From Euonymus europaeus (taxonomy: Eukaryota; Streptophyta; Magnoliopsida; Celastrales; Celastraceae): a stretch of DNA of 64,000 bases. A model generated the notes under the pieces. It did no database searches, was not told the origin of the DNA, and saw only the letters and a list, made by a program, of their open reading frames with translations. Positions within the stretch are counted from its first letter, which is position 1. Each line of letters begins with the position of its first letter. The stretch lies in assembly GCA_963580455.1 (NCBI GenBank), contig OY756964.1:5332001-5396000 (forward strand), in the 5' to 3' direction. Of the stretch, positions 22,601 through 36,551 are shown piece by piece. Made by a program: the position numbers and the translations under genes.

Positions 22601-25600
22601 ACAAATGAATAAGGATCATATTTTTTTTTATTCTTAAATTTATTTGTCAACAAAAGAAATAAAAACGAAAAAAAGAGAAGAAGAAAAGTCAAGCAGTCAA
22701 AACAACTTTTTAAAATTAGTCGCGGCCACTTTTTGAAAAAAAAATGAAAGTTCTGCAGTCAAAACAGCACGAATTAGTGGACTGGAATCAAGATAAGAAT
22801 TTTGACTAAACTTAATGCTTAATAAGTCTTATATTTGGTACCGGCCTGCAATTATCCCATAAAGTTAACTGAAATCTTGTATTTGATGTGGGAAATATAT
22901 AAAATAAGGTTGATTTTATTGGTTTTGGTACACCACATCGATGTGTATAATATAACGTATCATGATCATCGAATATTTTATCAGTTATTCTAACTTGTGA
23001 GGAGTTAGAAAACGAATCAACTCAGTTCTTATTACAGATGAAAACAAGAAACATGAAAATACGAGATAGATCACAATTGACCAAGAAAATACATCACCTG
23101 TCTGTCAGACTAATTAAAATTTCATCAGAATGAGCAACTAATCAAACACTGCGTTCAAGATTTGTTTAATTAGCCAAGATGCAAAGTGAACTTTAAGTGC
23201 AAGCAAGAGCATGCAAACGAGAGCTAATAAGTAGAGCAGGGAATGGAGCATTATTGATGCTCCACTGGCACTGAAATTCCCAAACTCGACACATTGGCTA
23301 CGCCCAGGCACCTGTAAGGCTCCCACATTGGAAGAGGATAATTGTCCTTTATTAAGGCAAAAAGTCCACTCGACAACACCAACAAGTTCTTTTTCAAGTT
23401 TAAGTGAGTTGAGTTTAAATTTACTTGTTAGATTTAGGATGAACAAAGTTGTTTGTATCTGTCTATTAGATACATTCTCAAGAATCGGATAACTCAAAAT
23501 AGATAATATTATTAGTCTGAATATAAGACTCCCATATCAGAAGATGTGAGAGAATAATTGTCCCTGATTAGGACAAAAGTCCACCCCGACACTAACAAAG
23601 CTTTTTCCAAGCTCAAGTGAGCGGTGGTAGTCCACTTGCTGAGTTAAAATAATAATAAAAAAAATCGTACATATCCGATGTATCCTTAAAAACCCAAAAC
23701 AACAGTTTCAAAGTCAATAGCATGAACAGAAGCACAACAATAAACACCAGACCCTAATCCGACATTGTGAATTCTCCAGTCTATCTTGAGTCTCTTAATC
23801 TGCCTCTTCATGAGTTTTATAGAGGGTTCCAGTCTCGGTGATGCTTGTGATTGCGGGTTGTCTCCACACATGATTGGCAAGAGGTGAGAATAACTTCTTT
23901 ATGCTAATTACAACATTTCAATGATTAGGACAGAGGATCTCTACAGGATTTGTGTACCTGCACATAAAAGAACAGAAAAAATAATGTTTCATGGCAGTAA
24001 AAAGGAACAGCACCCACAATTATTTTTGAGGTTTTACATTTGTTTGGTCGGGATTTTTACTACTTCGAACTAGCAAGTTAGACAAGCAAGCATGATTCCT
24101 TTGAAAAGGACGGTTCGAATAAGCAACAAGAAAAATAAGAACACATGGGATTTATGTGGAAAATCTTGAAAGAAAAAATCACGGACAAAGCATGGGAAAT
24201 TTGTTATATCGAGAAAACAAGTATAAGAGAGTGCTTTGAGAGTGAAAGCTGACAATTATTTATAATAAGTTGAAACCATAATTATAATTAATAGGTCCAT
24301 ATAGTCTCGAGTCTATCCGCTCTCCGCTACCATCATAGATCCCAAAAAATTACCGTCAAAATTTTCACTAATTTTATCGTACCACAAACTTTTTAGGTCA
24401 AATCAAACAAAATTCGGATCACAATATTTAACACCCTTTATCCAACAATAATTTGAAATCCTAAAAGGAAAAAAGAATAAAGAGAGAGGAAAGCTAAGTG
24501 AAACTTCGCTCCAACAAAAATTCCCCATAAGAAACATGTGATTTTTATCCTGGCTTTTAGGTATTTAAAAAATAAATACAACCCAGTTGTCCACAAATGC
24601 GGCCAATCTTACGCAAAGACAAACACCTTTTTTTAATTTTTTTTTTAAAAAAACAGTTTATTAATCTGAATCTAATATTATTTTGACTTCTTGAAAAGTG
24701 TGGTGAGTTTTTTATGACCATGTGGTATTTAACAAATAAATACAACCCTAGTTGTCCATAAACATGATTATAATAATAAACAGCTAGATCTAACCAGTAA
24801 GATGCAGCCAATTATTATTATGCAAAGACAAGCAGATAACTGCAAGAGAAAGAAAAAAAAGTTCATTAATCAATCTGACCCAGTATTATTTTCATCACGT
24901 GTTGAAAAACTGTGGAAAGTTTTTTTTCCCATCCAAAGAGCTCCTCCCATATTTGCCATGATTAGGACATCCACTAATTGTTCCACCAGACAACAACTAC
25001 CATCAACCAAAAAGACAAAACACATTAGAATTAATCCTCCTGTTGGACCTCATTTTGCGTGCTAGAGAGGGGGACAATACAGAGACTCTAGAGCAAGATC
25101 CATGTGGAACCAAGATTCGTTAAGACCAACATGTTCATGCTTTATTGTCATAATACAAACAAACAAACAAAAACTATCTTACCTGCCTTAGTGTAGTCGT
25201 TCAATGTATAAATAGCTTTATAATAAATAAGGACAAACTTTAATATAATGGTTGTCCATTGAAGATCAAGAGAGGCTATAGTTCCTTATGTTATAGTACA
25301 TATGGATAGTTTTTAGTTCTAAGTTGCAATAATCGGCGCTAATCAATAGCATATTTGTACAAATTTAAGGATCCGTTCGGTGGAGCTTATAACCTAAACT
25401 ATTAACTTTGCTTGGGAAGAATTTTTTGGTAGCCTTGTGGATTTTGTATTTTGTTATGTTGATGTCCTCCCCTTGTATTGCTTCTTGTTTTTATTTTGTT
25501 TGTCTTCTCCTTGAATGTCTACTTTGTACATTGGTGTTCCTCCGCCATTGGTGAGAGTTGATTAATGTTATTCTATGGCTAAGCGAATTTATCAAAAGAA

Positions 25601-25875
25601 AAAATTGATAGCTTATATGCTATTCATCATCCAAACACCAATTTATATTGGACAACTCCAATCCCAATGTTAACGTACGATGGTCAAACCATTTTGCTCA
25701 CCTCTTTGAAATTGTCTATCAAATAAGCATTTTGGGACAAATTGTTACATTTATGATACATTGTCGTATTTGGGGACAATTTTGGCTCTTGGACACGTTG
25801 CAATAACATGTTTGTTGCTTGGATTATAAACTGTGTATCTTTAGAAATTGCTAGCAGTTTGTCTATGTTTGTTAC
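22601..25875. other. Repeat-rich spacer without a confident gene
   Basis: A ~95-base phrase occurs twice (about 23314-23405 and 23530-23625), sharing ataattgtcc, caaaagtccac and agctcaagtgag-like words. It looks like two diverged members of one repeat. On the minus strand, 23138-23290 ends in a Ser/Ala/Gly patch followed by a hydrophobic run (MLHSLLYLLALVCMLLLAL), like a GPI-attachment signal, but no upstream exons of such a gene were recognised. Near 25440-25580 the text resembles a LINE 3' untranslated region. Confidence 0.35.
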
Positions 25876-25993
25876 TGCTTGAATCTTATGGCTTGATTTA
25901 AAGGTTTGTTATGCTTCTTCAAATGATACTCGAGTGCTTGAATCTTATGGCTTGATTTAAAGGTTTGTTATGCTTCTTCAAATGATACTCGAG
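25876..25993 (+). repeat. Perfect 59-bp tandem duplication at the edge of the copia fragment
   Basis: The 59 bases from 25876 to 25934 (starting tgcttgaatcttatggc and ending gatactcgag) are repeated without change at 25935-25993. The lack of any mismatch in otherwise decayed DNA points to a recent slippage or an assembly artefact. Confidence 0.95.
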
Positions 25994-26870
25994 TGTATGA
26001 ACTTCATCAGGCTTTGGGTCACAATCGTCGGGGGGCTATGAATGTCGCCGAATACTACACCAAACAAAAAGGGTTTTGAGATGAATTGATTTATTATAAT
26101 ACAATTCCTGAATGTACTTGTGGAATTCGCACTGCATTAGAATGCTGTCAGCATAAGGAAGCTACAATGTTCTTTTTAATGGGTCTTAATGAACCATTTT
26201 CTACTGTGAGAAGTCAAATCATTTCCATGGATTCATCTCCAAAGCTCTCTCTATGGTTTTACACGTTTAGTATCAATTTTCTGGTACCAAGGGAAGAGAG
26301 CATCTATTGTTTGTACCTATTGCAAGAAACAGGGGCATGTGATTGATAAATGGTTTAATCGGCATGAGTATCCTCCTAGACAACTCAAGAGCCCTCAACA
26401 CAATAATTTGAACGCCCAAACTAATGGAGCTCATTTTGCAAATCGAGTTGCTTTCACCAATTCTTCAGAAGAACCAAAATCCCCTCTTTAGATGTCTCCT
26501 GATTTATGCAATCAACTGATGAATTTTCTCCGGTTAAATTCTCAGCTATCTCCTCAACATGGGAATATTTATGCAATTAAGTTGGTGCCCTTGAATTTCA
26601 AATTATTTTATTTTTATTCATCTCATGTGATTGTTCATCAACACATTTGTATTTACATGCCCCAACAAAATGGCGTGGTTGAGCATAAACATCAGCACAT
26701 ATTGAACAATGTCTGTGCCATGTTTCTTCATGCCACCCTCCCTGAAAGTTTTTGGACTTTTTATGTTCTTATTGCAGTTCATGTCATTAAACTTGATAAG
26801 CTCAGTCCATTTCAAATTCTTTTCAAAGGGCCTCCTTTATACATTTATAATACATTGTCATTATCTCTTA
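25994..26870 (+). mobile_element. Degenerate Ty1/copia retrotransposon (gag and integrase fragments)
   Basis: The gag part reads ELHQALGHNRRGAMNVAEYY, then a TGA where Trp is expected, then DELIYYNTIPECTC, HKEATMFFLMGLNEPFSTVR and QIISMDSSP, the usual UBN2-type gag block. A zinc knuckle follows in another frame as YCKKQGHVIDKWFNRHEYPP (the second Cys changed to Trp). After an internal deletion, the integrase end reads YMPQQNGVVEHKHQHILNNV and LPESFWTFYVLIAVHVI (PQQNGVVERKH is the family form). Protease, most of integrase, reverse transcriptase and RNase H are absent. The element is dead. Confidence 0.85.
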
Positions 26871-28400
26871 CTTTTTTTTTAAAAAAAGTAGGGAATCAAC
26901 CCAAACAAACTCAATCACTTAGATTATTTCCAACTAGTCGAAGCGTAGCAATCCGAATATTGTCTTCCCACAATATATATCTTCATCACCGCAGACAGAG
27001 GATTCTAGAGCACATGTTGTCATTATCCCTTCATATAGTTTAATAGGTGTATTCTTATTTTTTGTAGGTCTTAGTTATTCTGATTTTTATTCTTGGTATA
27101 TAATGTCCTGTTCTAACCTTTGTTTTGACCTAATGAGAAAATAGAGTCTGCGTCTCCCAAAACCTCTCATTCCTCTTGTTTTTCATGATTCTTAGCAAAC
27201 TGGTATACAAAGGTTTTCACAATTTGATATTTTGGAAAAATTGACTTCCACTTTAACAAGTCAAATTACAAAATAATCAACCCCATTTCTCTACTAGCAT
27301 ATATGCCCCTGAACATAAATTGCCATTGGTATATATGTTACTAGTAAAACAAATTAACCAAACATCATTTAAATCGACATATATAACTATCTAGGAAATT
27401 GTGTGTAGTGTATATCGTAACGATCCGGACAATATATTTTTTATTCGAAACAAAAATCAAAATCATAGAGATCTAAAATTGAGTAGGTAGATTTTTGATC
27501 CGAAGGTCTTGATTTATCATACATTTTTTACAATAATTTAATTTTTATTTCTAAAAAAAATCGTTATAACATCACTATACATTAATTATTTTTTAAAAAA
27601 AAAATTGAAAATTTTAATGCACTAAATTGGGACACTTGCTGCTGGTCCAGTGGTTTTAGCCGCTGGACCAACCCTGGATTCTACAGTCTATCACTGTAAA
27701 ATCCCCAAATTATTCTTGACTTTGATGATTTCCTATTCCTCGTCATGCCCCCTTTCAAATAAGTCACCTTCTCCACGTGCTTTATTAAAAAGATTAAAAA
27801 GTAAACTAATTTATCCACGTCAACAGCGTGTTTTTTGAAGAAGAAAAAAATGACGACCTTGTCAACTGTCATCGTACCAAATTTGTCCTTAATTAATTAC
27901 CAAGATACACCGACGGCTGGATGGTGTACACTGTGACAACTGAACAATCCAACGGTTTCGTATCTCACGTCAATGACGCTTGTGACAAAGACTAGTGCAC
28001 TACACAATTGCTGCCAAGCCGTCACGGTTTGGATTCTACAGTCTTTCAATTAGATTTTCAGGGTCATTGTCGACCAAGAAAACTATTTGGATTTAGCTAT
28101 AGCCAATAATATACTGCCACATCGAAACACCGAGAGTGTAATTCATAGACCGATGCACCATATAATTGCACACTGCTTCCTTATATGAATGTTCATCAGT
28201 CATTCCTCGTCTATTCCGATATATTGAGAATCGAGAGACTAGTCAGGCGCCATTTTTAGTCAAATCTCCTTCTTTATCTGATTCCTTCTTTCAGTTTCGG
28301 AATATTTTGGCTTTCTGCGGTCATATGCGATCCTTTTCCGGTGACCTTTCTGCTGCTGCCATGTCGAGTGTTTGTTTGTTACCGTTCTGCGTTCTGTATT
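26871..28400. other. Spacer upstream of CAMTA4
   Basis: No gene is seen. Around 27300-27360 the words catatatgc and aattaaccaaac recall the ends of the possible MITE at 2871-3608. The stretch 27375-27690 is AT-rich and ends in a palindrome-like gtccagtggttttagccgct followed by ggacc, similar in layout to 1000-1330. The last few hundred bases hold the CAMTA4 promoter and 5' leader. Confidence 0.4.
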
Positions 28401-28504
28401 GAAGAATTTTGGTGGAGATCCTGTATTAAATTGAATTTTTTGGGGCCTCTGGTTCTGAATGAGCTCAAGCGAAGAACTTTGCAAAACTTTCGAGGATTCG
28501 CATC

Positions 28505-31500
28505 ATGTTGCAGCAAGGTGAGGTTTTATGGATTTTTAGCAGTAACTGATTAGATTATTACTCTTACATTTTCTTTTGCTTTTTCGATCTATACGTGGAA
28601 ACGAGGTTATGTTGATAATTGACATCATGAATCTTATTTTAATTTCTTGCGTTAGGTGCGATTGAACTTTTATATTTGTGCCTTCTCTTTTGTACCTATT
28701 ATGAGGCTGATTGTAGCAAGCTTCTAGGGTTTTTTTTTTTTTTTGAAGGAATCGAGTTCCGGAGCTTTCAGATGTTCTTTGTTGCATAAGTATGTGAGTT
28801 CTTAATAAAATTCTCATGGATTCTAGGAGTCTGTGGATTCACGAAGGTTTAATAGAATAGGATTATTGGATTGTTTCAGTTGGGATGCTAGATTCCTCTT
28901 AGTTCTTTCCCAATTAAGCATTGTTCAGTGCCACTGTGGGTCTTTTGAATTGTTGTTGCTTTGTGATCCCAGGGTATAATATCGACTCTCTCTTCGAAGA
29001 AGCTCAAAGCCGATGGCTGAAGCCTGCAGAAGTGCTTTATATCCTACAAAATCATGAGAAGTACCAATTCACCCAGAAGCCTCTTCAAAGGCCAACAAGT
29101 AACCTCTTGATGCTTTGTGTCTGTTTGAGACAATTTGCTTATTTCCTCTTGATTTTTGATGGGTCCATTTTGTGTTGATGGTTTTTAACATTGCGGGCTG
29201 AATTCTTCAACAGGTGGATCTTTGTTTTTATTTAACAAGAGGATCCTTCGTTTCTTTCGTAGAGATGGTCATAATTGGCGCAAAAAGAAGGATGGAAGAA
29301 CTGTCGGAGAAGCACATGAACGACTAAAGGTTTGCTAATGATCACTATGCCGACATCTCTCTTGGGGTCTTTTTATAAAGAGGCTCTCTGTATAATACAT
29401 ATGTGCTTATGTCTATCAAATTAACTAACTTGTAGATCAGTTCATTTGTGGATGAATCATATTGAAAGCATGGATGCTAAATTTTTCGCTGTAATCCTAT
29501 GTATTGAGATACTACCAAGTGGTCTAGAAGTCTAGAACTCACGGTTTTCATTCCTTGGTTAGGTTGGAAATGTTGAAGCTCTAAATTGTTATTATGCCCA
29601 TGGAGAAGAGAACCCGAATTTCCAGAGACGTAGCTATTGGATGTTGGATCTGTGAGTGCACCCTTATTCCCTCGTGGCCTATACGGCTATATTACCTTTT
29701 TGCACCATTATAGTCCTTCATATTAGCTATGCTTTTATCTTAGATAGTTTTTTATTAATACAATTACCTTCCGGTAAAATAATCGTTCAAGAAGAAAAAA
29801 TCCAGTGTGATAAAGAGCAGGTTTTCAAACTGGCTTGCTGATTCCTCTGTTGTAGTCAAGGATCATGTTTTGATGATTTGTTTTACCTATGGGAGAGTCA
29901 ATACTTATGCTTATGTTTTCATCGCAGGGAATATGAACACATTGTTCTTGTTCATTATAGAGAAATAACTGAGGTGAGTTTTCAGAATATCTGAGCATTT
30001 TCCTTGTACTTAGTAATAGAGTGATGCAGTATTGTATGTCCATCCTGGTTACTGGACTGATGGTCTTTAAACCAGAGGGGCCAGAAGTTGTAAACACTTT
30101 GTGCAACTCCTAGTAGAGTGTTTGCCCAGACCCAGAGTTGAGTGTTTGCCCCAGGCCCAGAGTTGATTAACTTGTGAAATCTCAATTGAAATATTTTGAT
30201 TTGGTTCACAGCACATTGTCTTATTAATCACATCATAATTCCTTTTGCAACAAAAATGACAACTCAACCAGGACTATTTTTTAGATACCTGTATAACTCA
30301 TTTTTTAGTCTTTGAATAAAGGTTAACGATGCCTTTCTTATGGTGCATGGTTTGTTATTTGAGCTAATTTTAGTTTGTTGCGCAATTATCTAGGGAAGGG
30401 CCAGTCCTGTATCTGTTTCTGTGTTATCACCTGGAGACTCTTCTACTCTCAGTCCAAGCCCAAGGTCTTATACCACCAATTATCCAAGTGCCTCCTCTGC
30501 AACTAGTGACTTGCATGAACCATGTCAGACTTTATCAAGTCCAGCCTCCATCGAAGTTAGTTCTGAGAAAGTCAGTAAGCCTAATGAGGAAGATGGTAGA
30601 GGAACGTTTGCTGGTTCAACGGACCTTGAGGTTACTTTGAGAAGGCTTGAGGAGCAGTTAAGCTTAAATGAAGAGAGCCTCAAAGAAGTTGGTCCATTTA
30701 GTTTTCAGGAAACAGAAATTAATGGCTCAGGACTTCTGGAAGACGGAAGGGGTTTGACAAAGCAGAATCACTATGCAGAGTTACTGCCTCAGACAGAAGA
30801 ATATGCTATTAATGATCAATTTTACAGTGGACTTGCAGAAATGCAGGATCCTTCAAACAATTTTGTGCTACTTCAGGATGCAGGTTTGTTCACTTTGCCA
30901 CATGATGTATTGCTTGGAATTGATAATTTGCCGTTGTATGTGTTTGTTATTTTTTTGAATCTTAACTACACAATCTCTTTGATTTTTATCCACATTGTTG
31001 CTGAATCCTTGCCTTAGGGATCTCTTCCATTTCAATATTCTATAGCATCACCACCTAGCATATGCAATGTTGCATCTCATTCCCTGGACTACAATGCTAC
31101 TAGCTGCAATTCGATTTTAAGTTTTTCCTCTCTCTCTCTTTTCTTTTCTTTCATTTGGTTTGGTGGCTGCATTTCCTTCTGGCCAGTTTCAAGTTATTTC
31201 GCCCTCTCAGTCATTTCCTTCCCTGCATTGCTAGCTTAACTGGTGCAATTCTCAGTTCACACACAGAGGTGAGAAAGTTGATGCGTGCCCTTACAGCCGC
31301 ATAGTTTAAGCAAGGCTAACTCCTTCCTGTTTTCACCTATCACAAAGAGCATATTCTTTTCCTTTCAAAGTGGTTGAATGAATCCACTAATCTTTTTGGA
31401 TAAAAAAGAGTGCTCAGCCTTGATGAAAGAACTGCAGTTAATCATATATTACTACATGCTTACAGAAAGCACTATTAAAAATATGCATCTTAATTTCTGA

Positions 31501-34500
31501 ATTTGGAGAGGTTCAAAAACAAAACAAATTGAAATATGGTTAGTTTTTGTCTTTGAATCTTAGACATTGTAACAATTTCTTTGGGTCTATCACTTTTAGA
31601 TGATGTCTAGTTCTCTTTTCCTGTGACCCTGCTATTTTTTGGCTTTAAAGATTCTGTTTTGTTGTTTTTTGTACTCTTGTGTTGTGCCTTTCCTTGGTGC
31701 CCATTAATAAAGTCTCTTTTTGTGTTCAAAAAAAAAAATGCTCTTGGTATTGGTGCTGTATCCAATAGGAAAAGATATAGAAATTAAAACATGCTGGGAC
31801 CATGAGTTCAAAAGCCTAGTAGAAATGCTTGCCCTCCTATGCACACCTACTTACTGAAAGGCTTTGAAATCATTCCTCAAGGCCCTAATAAGTCTATTAT
31901 AAATGTTGGGAAAAAAATATAAGTTTACATGTGTGGTATAAATTGCATTAATGCTTTATATTTATAATTCCTGAATTGACATTATTCATTTATGAAAATT
32001 TAGTTAAAAAGGAGAGAAGATACAGGGTACTAACGAGTTCTTTTCCTATTTTTTTCCTTTCATGTAGGTAATGCTGGTGAACACCCTCATCAGTCTTATT
32101 CTTTTGGCCGTACCGATGGAAGCAAAGAATCTCTATATTGGAACGAGCTGCTAGAGACCAGTAGGACGTCATCAGTTGCAAAGTTTCAGGTGATAGATTT
32201 ATACATCCTAGATGGAAATGGAAAACTTTTAGGAATTCAGCCATACAAAAATTTATGTTTAAGGTCTGATTTGTTATATTTGAGATAATGTCTTAGTCCT
32301 ATGTGCATACAGATGTTTGTTGTGGATAACCAACATTAGCATTTGCAAATGTTGATGGTTCTTTTGTGTTTAAGACTACGTAATTTATGGAGTCCTTTAT
32401 GGTCAATTCTAGCATTATTTTCTTAAGAGTGAAATTGCTTTTGCTTGGAAAAGGAAGAGCAGATATCTTCTTCAAGGAGGGAATTAGCTGATGAGCAAGA
32501 GTACTATCAGTGGCCAGATTTCAATGGAGCATCTGATAGAAACTGTATGATTTCCCCCTTTTCTTGATGATTTTTTGACACCAACTTTGGGCATCTTGTA
32601 AGATTTAGTTTCAACGTTCTCTTGCAGTTAAAGCTCCTATGTTACTGCCACAAGAACAGGAAAATTTCAAGGTTCATGCACTTTCTTCCACAGTGGAAAA
32701 CCATGAAACTAGTTCTGGATACTATCCAATGCTCTTTGACCAAGGTAGTATACCTCTTGATTCGGGTTCAAGAGTGACTATTACACAAAAGCAGAGATTC
32801 ACAATCCAGGCTATATCACCAGAGTGGGGTTACACCAATGAGACTACTAAGGTATGAGCTGTAAATTGTCTCCTTTCATTTTTGAATATATTGACCCTAC
32901 TATTAGCCAACTGGTTGAGCAGTCATTTATTGAGATGGTATTATTTTTCCAGAGTTGGATTTTTCGAGAACAAGCGGATTGACGGAAGTTAAATATTGCA
33001 TATAATGTACATTATTTATTTAAACCCATTTAACTTTTCCTCCGTTTAATTTATGTTGCTAGATCTGTAGCTGTATCCATAGAGAAACTAGATAGCGAGT
33101 TTCAGTTTGAAATATTTCCTGTTAATCTTAGGCTGTCCCAGGAAGCACTAATAAACATTCCCCTTACCAAAGCAAATCCTAATATAAAGAGCAAAAAATG
33201 ACCTCAATTTCACGGGTCGTACATAATAATCGCTCATTCAGTCTTCTGCCAATGATAATCTATTTCTCCCCCTCCCTCATGGACTTTGGCTAAAGGGAAT
33301 CAGTCGCCACACATATTATAATTTATAATTTTAGAATTTATTTTCAAAGTTTGAGCAACTTTGTTGATACAGGTCATCATTGTTGGGTCTTTTCATTGTG
33401 ATCCAGCAGAATCTACATGGACATGTATGTTTGGTGACATCGAAGTTCCTATTCAGATCATTCAGGATGGTGTTATCAGCTGCGAAGCTCCTCCTCATCC
33501 TCCTGGCAAGGTCACTTTATGCATTACCACTGGAAATCGAGAATCCTGCAGTGAAGTTAGGGAGTTTGAATACCGGGGAATGACTAGTAGTTGCACTCAT
33601 TGTAATTTCTCTCAGAGAGAAGCTACAAAAAGTCCAGAAGAGCTTCTGCTGCTTGTCAGATTCGTGCAGATGCTTCTGTCTGATTCATCAAAGCATAACA
33701 TAGACAATTTGGAGCCTCGCAAACATGGAGAATTGAAAGCCGGCGATGATATGTGGGGTCATATTATAGAGGCTCTGCTGTTCGGAAATGGATCCACATC
33801 TGGTACTGTTGATTGGCTTATGCAAGAACTACTGAAGGACAAGTTGCTACAGTGGCTGGCTTCCAGAATGCAGGAAGGGTGTCAGCAGAAAGTCTGTCTC
33901 TTGTCCAAAAATGAGCAAGGAATAATGCACATGGCTGCTGGGTTGGGTTACGAATGGGCCTTGAACCCTATTCTCAGTCATGGAGTCGGCATAAATTTCC
34001 GAGACATCAGCGGTTGGACTGCTCTCCATTGGGCTGCACGCTTTGGAAGGTATATAAAAATGTAAAACACTAATGGTTCTTTTCTTTATTGGTACAAGGT
34101 TATTGTTTCCAGCAGAGCAACGCCCAAACAAATTTTGAAGTGGAATAGAAAGCCTCTTTTAACAATGATATTGATGGAGAATTAAAACTGCTGGAAATCA
34201 GACCACTTCACCATATCTAAAATAGCTTAACTTTAGTTACTGGCATAAGAACAGAGATAAAATATTATATTGGTTGCAGCCTTGCAGGTAGAGTAGGAGA
34301 TTGTGGTTATGCTATGTCTTAATCTTTCTACTGCAATTGTTATTCTCCTTGTTGCACATCTTCAACGCTATTTTGCCATCAATGATGAATTTGATTGGCA
34401 TTTTAGTAAGATTACTTTTTAATTGGCCGCATATGCCCTGTAAACTCTAGCTATAATTGGGAAGATTGCTTTGTTCAAACTTAAAAGGTCAGACAAATTG

Positions 34501-36024
34501 GTTATTAACCTGTAAGCTCTGATTGTGCTCTGACCTTCTGCGATAGGGAAAAAATGGTTGCTGCCCTGATAGCTTCTGGTGCATCAGCTGGGGCTGTGAC
34601 AGATCCAACTTCGCAGGATCTAACGGGTAAAACTCCAGCATCAATTGCTGCAATTAATGGGCACAAAGGACTTGCCGGTTATCTTTCAGAGGTGGATCTG
34701 ACTAGCCATCTTTCATCCCTCACCTTGGAAGAAAGTGAACTTTTGAAAGGTCCTGCAGCAGATCAAGCAGACATTACTGTAAATAGTGTCTCAAAAGGGT
34801 ATCTTGGGGCCTGCGAGGATCAAACTTCACTTAAAGATTCATTGGCGGCAGTTCGGAATGCAACTCAAGCTGCTGCACGTATACAATCTGCTTTCCGGGC
34901 ACATTCTTTCCGAATACGACAACAAAGGAATGCTGCTGGCAGCATAGATGCGTATGGTGTCAATGAGAACGACATTCAAGGGCTTGCAGCCATGTCAAAG
35001 CTAACCTTTGGTGATGCACGTGATTACAACTCCGCTGCTTTATCCATTCAAAAGAAATATCGAGGTTGGAAAGGTCGCAATGATTTTCTGGCATTGCGCC
35101 AGAAAGTTGTGAAGATACAGGTATTCTGTTTGCCTTGAGAGAGATCCAGAGATCCATTTTAATTTGTCCTGCTAGAAGTGCACTTTCTTTTTTCAGAACC
35201 TCGGCCAGTTTGCATGAGGCCAGCACTTTTGACTGGCACTCAAGCCTGTACACCTCTGTAACTTGTCTTCTTTTTGCAGGCTCATGTGAGAGGCTATCAG
35301 GTTAGGAAGCAATACAAGGTTATCTGTTGGGCTGTTGGAGTTCTAGATAAGGTTATCCTGCGATGGCGACGAAAAGGAGTTGGTTTGCGAGGTTTTCGGA
35401 AAGATACAGAGCCCATCAATGAGAGTGAAGACGACGAAGACATTCTCAAGGTGTTTCGCAAGCAGAAAGTGGATGCAGCTATAGATGAGGCTGTCTCACG
35501 TGTGCTGTCCATGGTCAAATCTCCTGATGCACGTCAACAGTATCATCGGATGCTAGAGGGGTATCGCCAAGCTAAGGTTAGTCGACCGCCTACAAATTTT
35601 TCTATTACTCGTTAACTGTGCAAGCCAATAGGGAAATAAAGGAAAGAGTTGGAGTTGATTGTAATTTCATTGGTGCACATCATCTATGAAGTGAGAGCAC
35701 CGTCAGGTCAATTCATGGGGTGCATACTCTAATGGCACAATCCTAAACTGTAACCAATTCAAACATAGTTGGCTTGCTTCTATTTGCTTACCAAGAAGAA
35801 CCGCAAGTTGATTATGAACTTTGGGTTCTTAATTTTTGGCGCGTTCAGTGGTTGTGGATCTATAACTTCTATTTTCTTCAATTAAACCCTTTTTGCAGGC
35901 AGAAATTGATAACACAGCATCATCGAGTACTCTTCCTGACATCTCAGACATGGAGAAAGATATATACAACTACCTGCAGGAGCAACTTCCAGTTCCAGTC
36001 ACCCTTAGTTACAGTTCTCGTTGA
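28505..36024 (+). CDS. CAMTA4: Calmodulin-binding transcription activator, CAMTA4 type
   Basis: Thirteen exons: 28505-28517, 28973-29098, 29214-29329, 29563-29651, 29928-29973, 30394-30883, 32068-32189, 32454-32544, 32628-32851, 33373-34049, 34547-35120, 35280-35576 and 35899-36024. All phases fit and give 996 residues (Arabidopsis CAMTA4 about 1016). The start MLQQG-YNIDSLFEEAQSRWLKP is the family N-terminus. The CG-1 DNA-binding domain spans about residues 5-125 (DGHNWRKKKDGRTVGEAHER, CYYAHGEENPNFQRR). A TIG/IPT fold is at about 421-510, ankyrin repeats at about 615-715 (SGWTALHWAARFG), and IQ motifs begin near 773, 831 and 857. The calmodulin-binding helix ILRWRRKGVGLRGF lies near 882-895. 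The protein would act in the nucleus on CGCG/CGTG elements in response to calcium. Sequence such as EALNCYYAHGE and DISGWTALHW sits closer to CAMTA4 than to CAMTA1-3. Introns are clean apart from a LINE-like tail in intron 6. Confidence 0.95.
31600..31740 (+). mobile_element. Probable LINE 3' end with poly(A) in CAMTA4 intron 6
   Basis: The stretch ends tgcccattaataaagtctc, then tttttgtgttc and a run of eleven A. It reads like a polyadenylated 3' end of a 5'-truncated non-LTR element in sense orientation with the host gene. No reverse-transcriptase coding remains, so the class is inferred from the tail only. Confidence 0.4.
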
Positions 36025-36551
36025 TCAAATTAACTTCACCTTGTCGATGGTTTGTAGGTCTACTCTTGTGTAATAAACTAGTAACTGCCGCAGTCCCTTC
36101 TTAACTGAAATTGATTTAGATTTATAAGTTTGAGTCAGGTGACATATTGATGGATGCTGTAAATGTCTCTTAGTTTGCTGTAAATGGTTGCTGATGGGTT
36201 TGATTTAGTTTGAGCGAGTATAGTTCTTGATCTCTCTATTTATTCACTCAGTTAGAATCTCTACTGGGTGACCATTTGGATTCATCGATTTTTGTACCAA
36301 GGGAGATTCAGATTATACCATATTGCCATCGACGGTAATTATTATTTTTGTCATTCTTGTATTTAAATTGTCGGGTAAGGATTGTCGAGCATATTCCAAC
36401 TTGATTGCGTAGTTTCAACATTTTTTTCTTTTAGGGTGGCATCTACCTATAGAAGTTGCAAGGTCTGGCCATCTCCCCTGTAGTGCATCTTTGAACTGTC
36501 CATTTTTTGTGGTTACTCTAGCAAAGGTTCTTCTCTGTTGGTGTAAGCAAC
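36025..36551. other. CAMTA4 3' flank
   Basis: This is the 3' UTR and spacer after the CAMTA4 stop. I see no separate feature. Confidence 0.4.

Noticed and set aside
24105..24125. tRNA-like GGTTCGAAT word
   Set aside because: No matching acceptor or anticodon stems could be drawn around it.
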